From: Aegilops tauschii subsp. strangulata
Taxonomy: Eukaryota; Streptophyta; Magnoliopsida; Poales; Poaceae
Assembly (NCBI RefSeq): GCF_002575655.3
Contig: NC_053037.3
Span: 253,179,135 to 253,243,134 of the forward strand
DNA: 64,000 nucleotides
Reading direction: 5' to 3'
In this document: piece by piece, positions 46,462 through 58,457 of the stretch
Layout of the letters: each line of letters opens with the position of its first letter
Numbering within the stretch: position 1 is the stretch's first letter
Position numbers and translations under genes: made by a program
The notes under the pieces: generated by a model
Seen by the model: the letters and a program-made list of their open reading frames with translations, nothing else
Database searches by the model: none
What the model was told of the DNA's origin: nothing

Positions 46462-47683
46462 AGTGGTATCAGATTTCCAGGTTGCTCGGTGAGATTTTAC
46501 AGTTTTTCGTAGTTTAGATCGAGTCTGTTCTTCATACCTACAGTCCACGAAAAAGCCACAAAAAAAATTAGGGTTAGTTCATCATATCCGAACCAATCTG
46601 AGCCTTTGCATAATCTTTTTAGGGTTTTTGCTTTGTTGAATTTGCGGTTGCATCGTCGTGTCAAGTTGCTGGTCTTAGAGTCTAGTCTTTTAGAGTTTCG
46701 AGTTCTGGTCATAAGTTGTCACGCCGCCGCCGCACCATCATCATCGCCTTGCCATCTACCACCATTGCTCATCCGCCACCGCTCTGAATCCGTATCTATA
46801 TACCACCACCGATCCGTATCCATATACCACTACCGCTACCATATACCACCACCGCTGCCATATCCTACCGCCATATATCCACCACCAATCCGAGTTCTTT
46901 TCATATTCGGTTGGTTTTAGAGATCCATATATTTTCCGTTTCGTGTTTCCTTGCCTGAGTAGGTCTCGGAAAAAAAAAGTCTGGAGACCCCCGGGCAGTT
47001 TTCAGGCCAAAATTTCGGCAACCAAAAATATTTTTTCCCTATCCTATTTTTAGGCCCCGGGTAGTGTTTTGAGACACTCGCCATCATAGTGATTTTTTGT
47101 CGCACTTTTTCGTCGTCGCTGCCCTGATTTCTAAAAAAAAATAGTCAAAAAATTTTGTGCCCGTCCTGTCAGTTTGACCTGGGAAGAGTTTTGAGACACT
47201 CGCCCTTATAGTGATTTTTCGCAAAAAAAAAGAGGAGCGCAAAAAACAAAGAGAGCGCAAAAAAAAAGAGCGATTTTTTTTCCAGAGTGTGCTTTTCCCT
47301 TGTTTACGTGCAGCGCCGTGATTTTGTTAGTGTTCTAGGCTCGCGTCTCTAGCACGGTCTAGCCTAGGACCAGCACAGTACCGTCGTTGAGCGTTTATTC
47401 AACTTTGCATCTCTGAATTGATTATTGCTTACCATTTTGCTACCATATTATAAGCCTTCCCAGCTCCACATAAGTCTACATCGTGCGTTTGACTCTCCCT
47501 GGTAATCGCTATATCCAAGCTTTGAGAGTTTTTGACTACAACGGTTGCCGATCACCACCTGCTGTTGGGTAAGAACTGGTAAGAATTTGAGATTCGCTTG
47601 AAGGTTTTGTGACACACCACCATCACCACCACTTCTAGTAGTCTGCACGATCATATTCTTTTGTGTTTCTATTGCTGCTAACC
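46462..47683 (+). other. Leader of element B
   Basis: PBS, then ~1.2 kb without a gene. It includes the ccatataccaccaccg minisatellite (about 46795-46880) and the stretch tagtgttctaggctcgcgtc shared with A and D. Confidence 0.75.
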
Positions 47684-49003
47684 ATGTCAGGTTCACACGC
47701 CGATGAGACTGATTGGGAGAACATGACGAACAAGGAGTTGCATGATAAATTTCAGCAAATGATGAGTGGCCAGGTGGGAGATGTGCTAAACAGATTTGAA
47801 GAGGCTATGGAGAAGATAGATGCCGTGGAGAAGTCGTTCGAGACAAAGCTGGATAACAAGTTTACTGAATTACTCAAGCGTCTTCCCCAACCACCACCGG
47901 CTGCACATGTCGCACCTCTACAACAACAACAACCACATCTCCAACGCCGCCTTCCAAATCAAGTGGGACGGGCACAGCGCGTTCCAATTGAGATTGGTCA
48001 AAATTCGGGTGCTGTTGCACCTACTGTTGATGCTTCTTTGGCTCCTGCTCCTGCGGCGGCTGAGGAGGATGACGATTATGCGGGCGATTATGAGGATGAG
48101 GTTGATCAAAATCAGAACTACGTGCAGCCACCAGCACCACCAACAGCAGGTCGACCTCAGGTATATATTCGCAACGGTAGGCCGGCACCACCACCTCAGG
48201 TACGAGATCATGACCATCTCCCTAAACTGAAATTGAATATTCCACCATTTGAGGGTAGATATGTTCCTGATATATATCTTACTTGGGAGTTAGAAACTGA
48301 ACAACGATTTACATGTTTACAATATCCTGAGGAGAGACGTGTTCCTGCTGCTGTTTGTGCTTTCACTAGCTTTGCATGTGTTTGGTGGTCTGAACATTGT
48401 AGATTATATCCTGTTCCAGCTACTTGGGCTGCTTTGAAAACTGCTATGCGTACTCGTTGGGTTCCACCATATTATCAACGTGAATTACTTCAAAAATTGC
48501 AGCGTTTAAGACAAGGGAAAAATTCTGTAGAAGAATATTATCAGGAATTACAAACTGGCATGATTAGATGTGGTATTGTTGAGGAGAATGAAGCTATGCT
48601 TGCACGTTTTATGGGTGGATTAAATAAAGAGATTCAGACCATTCTAGAGTATAAGGATTATAATAATATCACTCGTTTATTCCATCTTGCTTGTAAAGCT
48701 GAACGTGAAGTGCAGGATCGACAGCCATTGGCGCGAACTAACTTTTCTGCAGGTCGACCTTCATCATGGACACCGCGTGCATCTTCTACTTCCACTTCAC
48801 CATCACCTCCATCAGGTGCCACCTCCAGCCGTGATATAGAAAGCAGGCACAACCACCACTCTCTGCCAAGAGCACACCTGCCGGGCCTGCGCAGAGGTCT
48901 TCTTCTTCCATGGCATCGACAGGGCACACAAGTGATATTATTTGTCGTCGTTGTAAGGGAAGAGGACATTTTGCGAGAGAATGCAAATCTCAGCGTGTCA
49001 TGA
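47684..49003 (+). pseudogene. Gag of CRM-type element B
   Basis: Starts MSGSHADETDWENM. The Gag core is intact (FACVWWSEHCRLYP, SVEEYYQELQTGM). It continues past the CGA that is TGA in element A, then a 1-bp deletion at about 48836 shifts the frame, so the CCHC knuckle lies in the pol frame and this frame ends at 49003. Confidence 0.9.
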
Positions 49004-52000
49004 TTGCTACTGAGGATGGTGGGTATGAGTCCGCTAGTGACTATGATGAGGAGACTTTGGCTCTTATTACACGTGAAGAACATGGTGGAGATGATTCTGA
49101 AAATGAGACGCAATACATGGCTCCTGAAGACGCTGACAGGTATGAATGTTTAGTTGCTCAACGTGTTTTGAGTGTGCAGGTCACACAAGCAGAGCAAAAT
49201 CAGAGGCATAATTTGTTCCATACAAAGGGAGTTGTGAAGGAACGTTCTGTTCGCGTCATCATAGATGGAGGGAGCTGTAACAACTTGGCTAGCATGGAGA
49301 TGGTGGAGAAGCTATCTCTCACCACAAGACCACATCCACATCCTTACTACATCCAATGGTTCAACAACAGCGGCAAGGTTAAGGTAACACGTACTGTTCG
49401 TGTGCATTTTAGTATCTCTACATATGCTGATTATGTTGATTGTGATGTGGTACCCATGCAAGCATGTTCCTTATTACTAGGTAGACCATGGCAATTTGAT
49501 AAAAATTCTGTACACCATGGTAGAAACAATCAGTATACTCTTGTTCATAGGGATAAAAATATTACTTTGCTTCCTATGACTCCTGATTCCATTTTGAAAG
49601 ATGACATTAATAGAGCTAATAAAGCAAAACTGGAGAAAAATAAGAGTGAAAATCAGATTGTGGCAAAGGAATTTGAGCAACAAATGAAACCTAATAATAA
49701 ACCATCTAGTGTTGTTTCTGAAATTAAATTGAAAAGTGCATGTTTACTTGCCACAAAATCTGATATTGATGAACTAGATTTCAGCAAATCTGTTTGCTAT
49801 GCTTTTGTGTGCAAAGAGGCATTATTTTCATTCGAGGACGTGCCTTCCTCTTTGCCCCCTGCTGTCACTAACATTTTGCAGGAGTTCCCTGACGTCTTCC
49901 CACAAGACGTGCCACCGGGATTACCACCTATTCGAGGGATTGAGCATCAAATTGACTTAATTCCCGGTGCATCGCTACCCAACCGTGCACCATACCGTAC
50001 CAATCCAGAGGAGACGAAGGAGATTATGCGTCAAGTACAGGAGCTGCTCGACAAAGGTTATATACGCGAATCTCTTAGTCCTTGTGCTGTTCCTATTATA
50101 CTAGTGCCTAAAAAGGATGGTACGTCGCGTATGTGTGTTGATTGTAGAGGCATTAATAATATTACTATTCGTTATCGTCATCCTATTCCTAGGCTAGATG
50201 ATATGCTTGATGAATTGAGTGGCTCTACAAGATTCTCCAAAGTGTATTTGCGTAGTGGATACCATCAAATTCGTATGAAATTGGGAGATGAATGGAAAAC
50301 TGCATTTAAAACTAAGTTTGGTTTATATGAGTGGTTAGTCATGCCTTTTGGGTTAACTAATGCACCTAGTACTTTCATGAGACTAATGAACGAAGTTTTA
50401 CGTGCTTTCATTGGACGATTTGTGGTAGTCTATTTTGATGATATACTGATTTATAGCAAATCTTTGGAAGAACATTTGGAACATTTACGTGCTGTTTTTA
50501 TTGCTCTACGTGATGCACGTTTGTTTGGTAACCTTGGGAAGTGCACCTTTTGCACCGACCGAGTATCTTTTCTTGGCTATGTTGTTACTCCACAGGGAAT
50601 TGAAGTTGATAAAGCCAAGATTGAAGCTATTGAGAGTTGGCCGCAGCCCAAAACGGTCACACAAGTGCGGAGTTTTCTTGGACTCGCTGGTTTCTATAGG
50701 CGTTTTGTGAGAGATTTTAGCACCATTGCTGCACCTCTCAACGAGCTTACAAAGAAGGATGTGCCTTTTGTTTGGGGTACCGCACAGGAAGAAGCCTTCA
50801 CGGTATTGAAAGATAAGTTGACACATGCTCCTTTACTCCAACTTCCTGATTTTAATAAGACTTTTGAGCTTGAATGTGATGCTAGTGGCATTGCATTAGG
50901 AGGTGTGTTATTACAAGATGGCAAACCTGTTGCATACTTTTCTGAAAAATTGAGTGGGCCTAGTCTGAATTATTCTACTTATGATAAAGAACTATATGCT
51001 CTTGTTCGGACTTTAGAAACATGGCAACATTATTTATGGCCCAAAGAATTTGTTATACATTCTGATCATGAATCTTTGAAACATATTAAAAGTCAAGCTA
51101 AACTGAATCGTAGACATGCTAAATGGGTTGAATTCATTGAAACTTTCCCTTATGTCATTAAACACAAGAAGGGTAAAGAAAATGTTATTGCTGATGCATT
51201 GTCTCGTCGCTATACTATGCTTTCACAACTTGACTTCAAAATATTTGGTTTGGAGACCATCAAAGATCAATATGTGCATGATGCTGATTTTAAAGATGTA
51301 TTGCAGAATTGTAAAGAAGGAAGAACCTAGAACAAGTTTGTCGTTAATGATGGATTTGTGTTCCGTGCTAACAAGCTATGCATTCCAGCTAGCTCTCTTT
51401 GTCTTTTGTTGTTGCAGGAGGCGCATGGAGGAGGATTAATGGGACACTTTGGCGTGAAGAAGACGGAGGACGTACTTGCTACACATTTCTTTTGGCCAAA
51501 GATGAGACGGGATGTTGAGCGTTTTGTTGCTCGCTGCACTACATGTCAAAAAGCTAAGTCACGACTCAATCCTCATGGTTTATATATGCCTTTGCCTGTA
51601 CCTAGTGTTCCTTGGGAGGATATATCTATGGACTTTGTTTTAGGTTTACCTCGAACAAAGAAGGGGAGGCATAGCATATTTGTTGTCGTGGATAGATTCT
51701 CGAAAATGACACACTTTATACCATGTCATAAAAGCGATGATGCTGTTAATGTTGCTGATTTGTTCTTTCGTGAAATTATTCGCTTGCATGGTGTGCCAAA
51801 TACTATTGTTTCCGATCGTGATACTAAATTTCTTAGCCACTTTTGGAGATGTTTATGGGCTACGTTGGGGACTAAACTGCTTTTTAGTACTACTTGTCAC
51901 CCCCAAACTGATGGACAAACTGAAGTAGTCAATAGAACATTGTCTACTATGCTTAGGGCTGTTTTGAAGAATAATAAGAAAATGTGGGAAGAATGCTTGC

Positions 52001-52806
52001 CTCATATTGAGTTTGCTTATAATCGTTCATTGCATTCTACTACTAAGATGTGCCCTTTTGAAATTGTGTATGGTTTCCTACCTCGTGCACCTATTGATTT
52101 GTTGCCTCTTCCATCTTCGGAGAAGGTTAATTTTGATGCTAAAAAACGTGCTGAATTGATCTTAAAAATGCATGAGTTAACTAAGGAAAACATTGAGCGT
52201 ATGAATGCTAAATATAAACTTGCTGGAGATAAGGGTAGAAAACATGTTGTGTTTGCACCTGGAGATCTTGTTTGGTTACATTTGCGTCAGGATAGATTTC
52301 CTGATTTGCGCAAATCAAAGCTAATGCCACGTGCTGATGGTCCTTTTAAGGTGTTAGAGAAAATAAATGATAATGCATATAAACTTGAGCTGCCTGCAGA
52401 TTTTGGGGTTAGTCCCACTTTTAACATTGCAGATTTGAAGCCTTATTTGGGTGAGGAAGATGAGCTTCCGTCGAGGACGACTTCATTTCAAGAAGGGGAG
52501 GATGATGAGGACATCAATACCATTGTTACACCCACAGCCCCTGCTGCTATACATACTGGACCAATTACTAGAGCTCGCGCACGCCAATTAAATTACCAGG
52601 TACTTTCGTTACTTGGTAATGATTCTAATGTTCATGAGAATATGATGCTGCCTAAATTGGATACATTTGTTTTGCTTACAAATGAAGGGCCTAGCTTTGA
52701 GAAGGATGAACATTGGAGCAAGAACAAGCATGGAGATGATTGCATGCGCATGGGGAACAAGAACGGAGTTACAAGTGATGATTTCAGGACGTTGAAGCCA
52801 CCATAA
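48910..52806 (+). pseudogene. Pol of CRM-type element B (TAG and RT active-site change)
   Basis: CCHC knuckle ([14 protein letters not shown]), protease ([13 protein letters not shown]), RT, RNase H, then TAG at 51328-51330 (TGG in A), then integrase in the same frame to 52806. In RT motif A the catalytic Asp is replaced by Tyr ([10 protein letters not shown], codon 50245-50247), while [11 protein letters not shown] is kept. Integrase zinc finger and core are complete and include the 12 residues missing from A (KGRKHVVFAPGD). The last ~100 residues (PITRARARQLNYQV to FRTLKPP) are encoded by the 3' LTR. Confidence 0.9.
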
Positions 52807-53419
52807 TGCGTGCATGAAGCCTTGAACGAAATATACAAGATGCTACTTCATAACTTTCGTCCAGAGGCTATTCTAGGTGCCGCGTCACCTTATTATTGGG
52901 CCAGGCCCATGTAATTTCGAAATACATAAGTATAGGCTGTTTTTAGAGTCCGTATGTGTGGGGAAACAAGAGATAGGGTTGGTTTCGGACCCCTTCCTCA
53001 AGGGCCACGAAATTCCCCCCTCTTCCTCCATATATACAGCCCTTAGGGCGTCGTTTAGACTTTGGGTTTTGTTTAGATTAAAAGTTCGCCATAGCTGCAA
53101 CTCCGCGTACTTCGTTTGTGTTTAGCAACCAGACAAAGGCGTCACAGAACTCCACCTTGATCAATAAAGCTTTCATCTTATATTCGCAATATCCAGATTG
53201 CAATCTCAGTTTCTTGCTTGTTCTTCGTTTGCTCGCAGGAAACAGACCCTCGTGGTCAGGTTGATCGTGCTCCGGCGTGGTCGATAACCTCTCGGAGTTG
53301 GTTTAGCGATTGCTAAGGCGCGACGTCCTCGCACGTTCGTAGTCGGATCGTCAAAGTCGACTTCCATCAAAGCGATATTCATCATCTCATCGAAAGACGG
53401 GACACCTTTGCCTCTATCA
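52503..53419 (+). repeat. 3' LTR of element B
   Basis: 917 bp after PPT aagaaggggagga, followed by TSD tcatg. It encodes the pol C-terminus up to 52806. Confidence 0.93.
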
Positions 53420-53424
53420 TCATG

Positions 53425-54243
53425 ACATGAAGAAGTCGCACTAGCATGAAGTATGGGAATAGGTGGATCAACATCATGCAAGCAATCATTGGTAAGATAG
53501 TCCACTAGTGGGACAAGAGAAGCACTATCACCTATGTTACCTTTGGAGCGTAGCTCATGTGTTGTAGGTGAGGTTGCAACTTGATGGTACCATGTGGGGG
53601 GTTCATCATCGTCCACCATGGCCATCGGTTTTCCCATTGGAGCTATGGCCTCGTCGAGGATAGGCATGTCGTCATGTAGGAGACCTAGCACCAAAGAAGA
53701 AAATACACTCGGAGTAGAGGTTAAGTCATTAGAAATCATAGTGGCCTCACGTGCCGTGTCAACTACCTCACTCACTAAGTGTTGTCGCTCACTCACTCCC
53801 GGTATGATGCTCTCACTCATATGGTTGGTGGAGTCACTCAAATGGCGCTCAACCTCACATCAGATGTGTGGCATGCTCTCATGTGTGGGGCTAGTGGTGG
53901 TCACACTCATCCTCTCATAGGAAATGCTCTCAGTGTCACGTATGGTGGAGTCACTCATATCACTCATGGTGGGGTGGCTCTCCTCACATGGGAATTGGGG
54001 CACATATGTGGGTGTCGGAGAGATGTTGGTGCAAATGTCTCCATGCTCAATCATGTCGCAATCGCAGCCGTGGATGAAGGCCGAAGATGGCACGTCATCA
54101 CTCTCCTCCAAGACCAAAGATAAGGTCTCATTTGTGGTCTCGTAGCGTGACTCGGAGTATGAGTCCTTTATGGGCGCCGTCTTCATGTTGTTGAAGAGGT
54201 TCGTGCTTGTCGGCGTGGTCGAAGGGGATGGCCCTTGCTCGAC
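53425..54243 (-). pseudogene. Middle region of the C1 protein
   Basis: Minus-strand continuation of the C1 reading frame beyond element B. It contains ESDDVPSSAFIHG, VPQFPCEESH, MSDSTIRDTE and LVPLVDYLTNDCLHDVD-type segments that match C2 (about 62590-63290). It is acidic and Ser/Thr/Asp-rich, with at least one frame change (about 53840-53860). Ends at the D insertion. Confidence 0.6.
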
Positions 54244-55160
54244 TGATGATGACATCAATACCATTGTTACACCCACAGCCCCTACTGTTACATATAATGG
54301 ACCAATTACTAGAGCTCGCGCACGCCAATTAAATTACCAGGTACTTTCGTTTCTTTGTAATGATTCTAATGTTCATGAGAATATGATGCTACCTAAATTG
54401 GATACATTTGTTTTGCTTATAAATGAAGGGCCTAGCTTTGAGAAGGATGAACATTGGAGCAAGAACAAGCATGGAGATGATGGCATGCGCATGGGGAACA
54501 AGAACGGAGTTACAAGTGATGATTTCAGGACGTTGAAGCCACCATAATGCGTGCATGAAGCCTTGGACGAAATATACAAGATGCTACTTCATAACTTTCG
54601 TCCAGAGGCTATTCTAGGTGCCGCGTCACCTTATTATTGGGCCAGGCCCATGTAATTTCGAAATACATAAGTATAGGCTGTTTTTAGAGTCCGTATGTGT
54701 GGGGAAACAAGAGATAGGGTTGGTTTCGGACCCCTTCCCCAAGGGCCACGAAATTCCCCCCTCTTCCTCCATATATACAGCCCTTAGGGCGTCGTTTAGA
54801 CTTTGGGTTTTGTTTAGATTAAAAGTTTGCCATAGCTGCAACTTCGCGTACTTCGTTTTTGTTCAACGACCAGACAAAGGCGTCACAGAACCCCACCTTG
54901 ATCAATAAAGCTTTCATCTTATATTCGCAATATCCAGATTGCAATCTCAGTTTCTTGCTTGTTCTTCGTTTGCTCGCAGGAAACAGACCCTCGTGGTCAG
55001 GTTGATCGTGCTCCGGCGTGGTCAATAACCTCTCGGAGTTGGTTTAGCGATTGCTAAGGCGCGACGTCATCGCACGTTCGTAGTCGGATCGTCAAAGTCG
55101 ACTTCCACCAAAGCGATATCCATCATCTCATCGAAAGACGGGACACCTTTGCCTCTATCA
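54244..55160 (+). repeat. 5' LTR of element D
   Basis: 917 bp; starts TGATGATGACATC (one change from the usual TGATGAGG). Confidence 0.9.
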
Positions 55161-56279
55161 CCTACAGTCCACGGAAAAGCCAAAAAAATAGGGTTAGTTC
55201 ATCATATGCGAACCAGTCTGAGCCTTTGCAGAGTCTTTTCAGTATTTTGCTTTGTTGAATTTGCGGTTGCATCGTCATGTCTAGTTGCTGGGCTTAGAGT
55301 CTAGTCTTTTAGAGTTTCGAGTTCTAGTCATAAGTTGTCACGCCGCCGCCGCACCATCATCATCGCCCCTGCCATCTACCACCACCGCTTATCCGCCGCC
55401 GATCCATCTCCGTATCCATATACCACCACCAATCCGTATCCATATACCACCACCAATCCGTATCCATATACCACCACCGCTGCCATATCCTACCACCATA
55501 TATCCACCACCAATCCGAGTTACTTTCATATTAGGTTTGTTTTCGAGATCCGTCTAATTCCCGATTCGTGTTTCCTTGCCTGAGTAAAAAAAATGTCTGG
55601 AGACCCCCGGGCAGTTTTTAGGCCAAAATTTTGGCAGCCAAAAAGATTTTTTCCCTATCCTGTTTTTAGGCTTTTCTGAGTCTTTTGAGCCACGTGCCAT
55701 CATAGTGATTTTTTGTCGCACTTTTTCGTCGTCGCTGCCCTAATTTCCGAAAAAAGTCAAAAAAAAATTCGTTCCCATCCTGTCAGTTTGACCTGGGAAG
55801 AGTTTTGAGACACTCGTCATTATAGTGATTTTTCGCAAAAAAAGAGGAGCGCAAAAAAAAAACAGAGCGAATTCTTTTTTCCAGAATGTGCTTTTCCCTT
55901 GTTTACGTGCAGTGCCATGATTTTGTTAGTGTTCTAGGCTCGCGTCTCTAGCATGGTCTAGCCTAGGACCAGCACAGTACCGTCGTTGAGCGTTTATTCT
56001 ACTTTGCATCTCTGAATTGATTATTGCTGACCCTTTTTGCTACCATATTATAAGCCTTCCCATCTCCACATACATCTATGACGTGCGTTTGACTCTCCTG
56101 GTAATCGCTCTATCCAAGCTTTGAGAGTTTTGATTACAACGGTTGCCGTTCACCACCTGCTGCTGGGTAAGAACTAGTAAGAATTTGAGATTTGCTTGAC
56201 GGATTTGTGACACCCCACCACCGCCATTTTCTAGTAGTCTGTAGGATCATATTCTTGTGTGTTTCTATTGCTGCTAACC
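55161..56279 (+). other. Leader of element D without PBS
   Basis: No gene is seen. A unit tatccataccaccaccaatcc-like is repeated three times at about 55415-55480; the rest parallels the leaders of A and B. Confidence 0.7.
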
Positions 56280-57400
56280 ATGGCAGGATCACAACCCGAC
56301 GAGATTGACTGGGAGAACTTGACGAACAAGGAGCTTCATGATAAGTTTCAGCAAATGATGAGTGGACAGGTGCAAGATGTGCTAAACAGATTTGGAGAGG
56401 CCATGGAGAAGATAGATGGCATGGAGAATACGCTGGAAACAAAGCTCGATAACAAGTTTGCTGAATTGCTTTCGCGTTTTCCACCACCACCGCCGGCTGC
56501 ACCTGTCGCACCTCTACAACAACAACAGCAACGTCGCCTTCCAAATCAAGTGGGATGAGCACAACGCGTTCCCATTGACCCTGGGCAAAATTTTGGTGCC
56601 GCTGTTGATGCTTCTGTAGCTCCTGCTGCTACTGCAGAGGTGGAGGACCATTACGAGGATGTGGTTGATCAAAATCAGAACTACGTGCAACCACCAGCAC
56701 CACCACCACCAGGTCGTCCTAATGCATATCATCGCAACGGTAGGGATGCCCCACCACATGAGGTACGAGATCATGACCATCTTCCTAAACTGAAATTGAA
56801 TATTCCACCATTTGAGGGTAGATATGTTCCTGATATATATCTTACTTGGGAGTTAGAAACTGAACAACGTTTTACATGTTTACAATATCCCGAGGAGAGA
56901 CGTGTTCCTGCTGCTGTTTGTGCTTTCATTAGTTTTGCATGTGTTTGGTGGTTTGAACATTGTAGATTATATCCTATTCCAGCTACTTGGGCTGCTTTGG
57001 AAACTGCTATGCGTAGTCGTTGGGTTCCACCATATTATCAACGTGAATTACTTCAAAAATTGCAGCGCTTAAGACAAGGAAAAAATTCTGTAGAAGAATA
57101 TTATCAGGAATTACAAACTGGCATGATTAGATGTGGTATTGTTGAGGAGAATGAAGCTATGCTTGCACGTTTTATGGGTGGATTAAATAGAGAGATTCAG
57201 ACCATTCCAGAGTATAATGATTATAATAATATCACTCGTTTATTCCATCTTGCTTGTAAATCTGAACGTGAAGTGCAGGATCGACAGGCATTGGCGCGGA
57301 CTAACTTTTCTGCAGGTCGACCTTCATCATGGACACCGCGTGCATCCTCTACTTCCACACATTCTACTGCACCGACACCTCCATCAGCTGTTACCTCCAG
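56280..57400 (+). pseudogene. Gag of CRM-type element D
   Basis: MAGSQPDEIDWENL start, TGA at 56556-56558 where A and B have CGA, then the same frame continues with the Gag core (LTWELETEQRFTCLQYPEE, SVEEYYQELQTGM) to the C2 insertion. Sequence is somewhat more diverged than A versus B in the Pro-rich linker. Confidence 0.88.
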
Positions 57401-58443
57401 TGATGCGGAGCATCCTATGGACATCACCATGTCAAGAGTCCGTTTGGCAAGTGACACGTGCGACATCAACTTCACATACACAAAGGTGAATCATCTCCTT
57501 TACACGTGCTCACTTGACCCCTTTGAGGATGGTATACTACTTGACACTCCACTCGTGTGCATGCATAGGTATTGTCGGAACACTACGAACGACGAGGAGG
57601 AGTGCAAGCGCCAAGGAACAACTACACCATCCGCGAGGGACGCCTGGAAGCGACGACGGAAGAAGATGGGGCTGCTGAAGCTACAGCGGCCGGACATCCG
57701 GGCCAAGGGCCGGACATCCGGCGCCTGTGCAGCCACCCAACAGCTGCACCAACAGAAGGCTGAACAAGCTTCAGCGACCGGACATCCGGCGCCAGCCCCA
57801 GATATCCGGCGCCTCGCCAAAGCCCGGACATCCGGCGCCTCTCCCGGAAATCCGGCATCGAACGACAGAACGCAGCCGAAGTTTGGCCACTTCAGCCCAG
57901 ACATCCAGCGTGAGCCCCGGACATCCGGCGCCCCACGAACGGCCGGACATCCGGCGCCTGCCTGCGCGCAGCCACGGGCCAGAGGCCCATGTATCCCTTT
58001 CCACTTACCCCTTCGAGGCTTAGAATATAAATAGACCCCCCCTCCTCCATTCTAGGGTTAGCAAAGTGATAGCTCATTTGATAGAGAGCTTTGCTCCTTG
58101 TACCACTCTACTCTTGAGAGAGAGAGAGACTACTACTCCTTATGGAAGCCAAGACCCCCATCTAGGAGAAGATCCTGCAGGATATATCATCAAGACGCCC
58201 TCTTGGGCGGCCTCCTTCAAGACCTCCTCATGGAGATGAACTTTACCTTGTATCTTTCCCTTTGTTGTTCATGTACCTTGTGGATCTTGTGTGTTTGATT
58301 TGTCTAGTGGATGTGTGATTGGACTTGTTCTTGAGTGTTTCCCCTTGTGATTTCTCTCCGTTCTTCCCCGTGTTCATCGTGTTCTTCGAGGGAACACACT
58401 CCAATCGTGAAAGATCGGCCTACACCGGGTTAGCCCCGTATCA
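57401..58443 (+). repeat. 5' LTR of element C2 with CCGGACATCCGG array
   Basis: 1043 bp, TGATGCGGAGCATCC to CCCCGTATCA, followed by the PBS. About nine copies of CCGGACATCCGG and variants lie at 57685-57960. A (GA)n run is at 58114-58129. The 5' boundary coincides with the break in gag of D. Confidence 0.8.
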
Positions 58444-58445
58444 TA

Positions 58446-58457
58446 TGGTATCAGAGC
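58446..58457 (+). other. Primer binding site of element C2
   Basis: TGGTATCAGAGC two bases after the LTR end, tRNA-Met type. Confidence 0.88.

Larger units (their letters stand above)
45545..53419 (+). mobile_element. CRM-type chromovirus element B, complete structure
   Basis: 7875 bp with perfect TSD tcatg (45540-45544, 53420-53424), both 917-bp LTRs, PBS, leader, gag, pol and PPT, inserted in the coding region of C1. LTRs are almost identical, so insertion is recent. Inactive through a frameshift after gag, a TAG in pol and loss of a catalytic Asp in RT. Confidence 0.93.
54244..57400 (+). mobile_element. CRM-type element D, 5' part, interrupted by C2
   Basis: LTR (54244-55160), leader and gag up to 57400, where the C2 LTR begins. 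About 75-80 bp following the LTR, including the PBS, are missing: after GCCTCTATCA the sequence resumes at cctacagtccacgg. Gag has a TGA. Its pol and 3' LTR, if kept, lie beyond the window. Left flank tcgac (54239-54243) is the expected TSD. Confidence 0.8.

Noticed and set aside
54170..54547. ORF with a start codon upstream of the D LTR, reading into it
   Set aside because: The upstream part is antisense to the C1 frame; the ORF only joins C1 flank and LTR by chance.
56640..58034. A 464-codon ORF joining Gag with repeated PDIR/RTSG peptides
   Set aside because: It is an accidental fusion of D gag with the C2 LTR, where the CCGGACATCCGG array happens to stay open.
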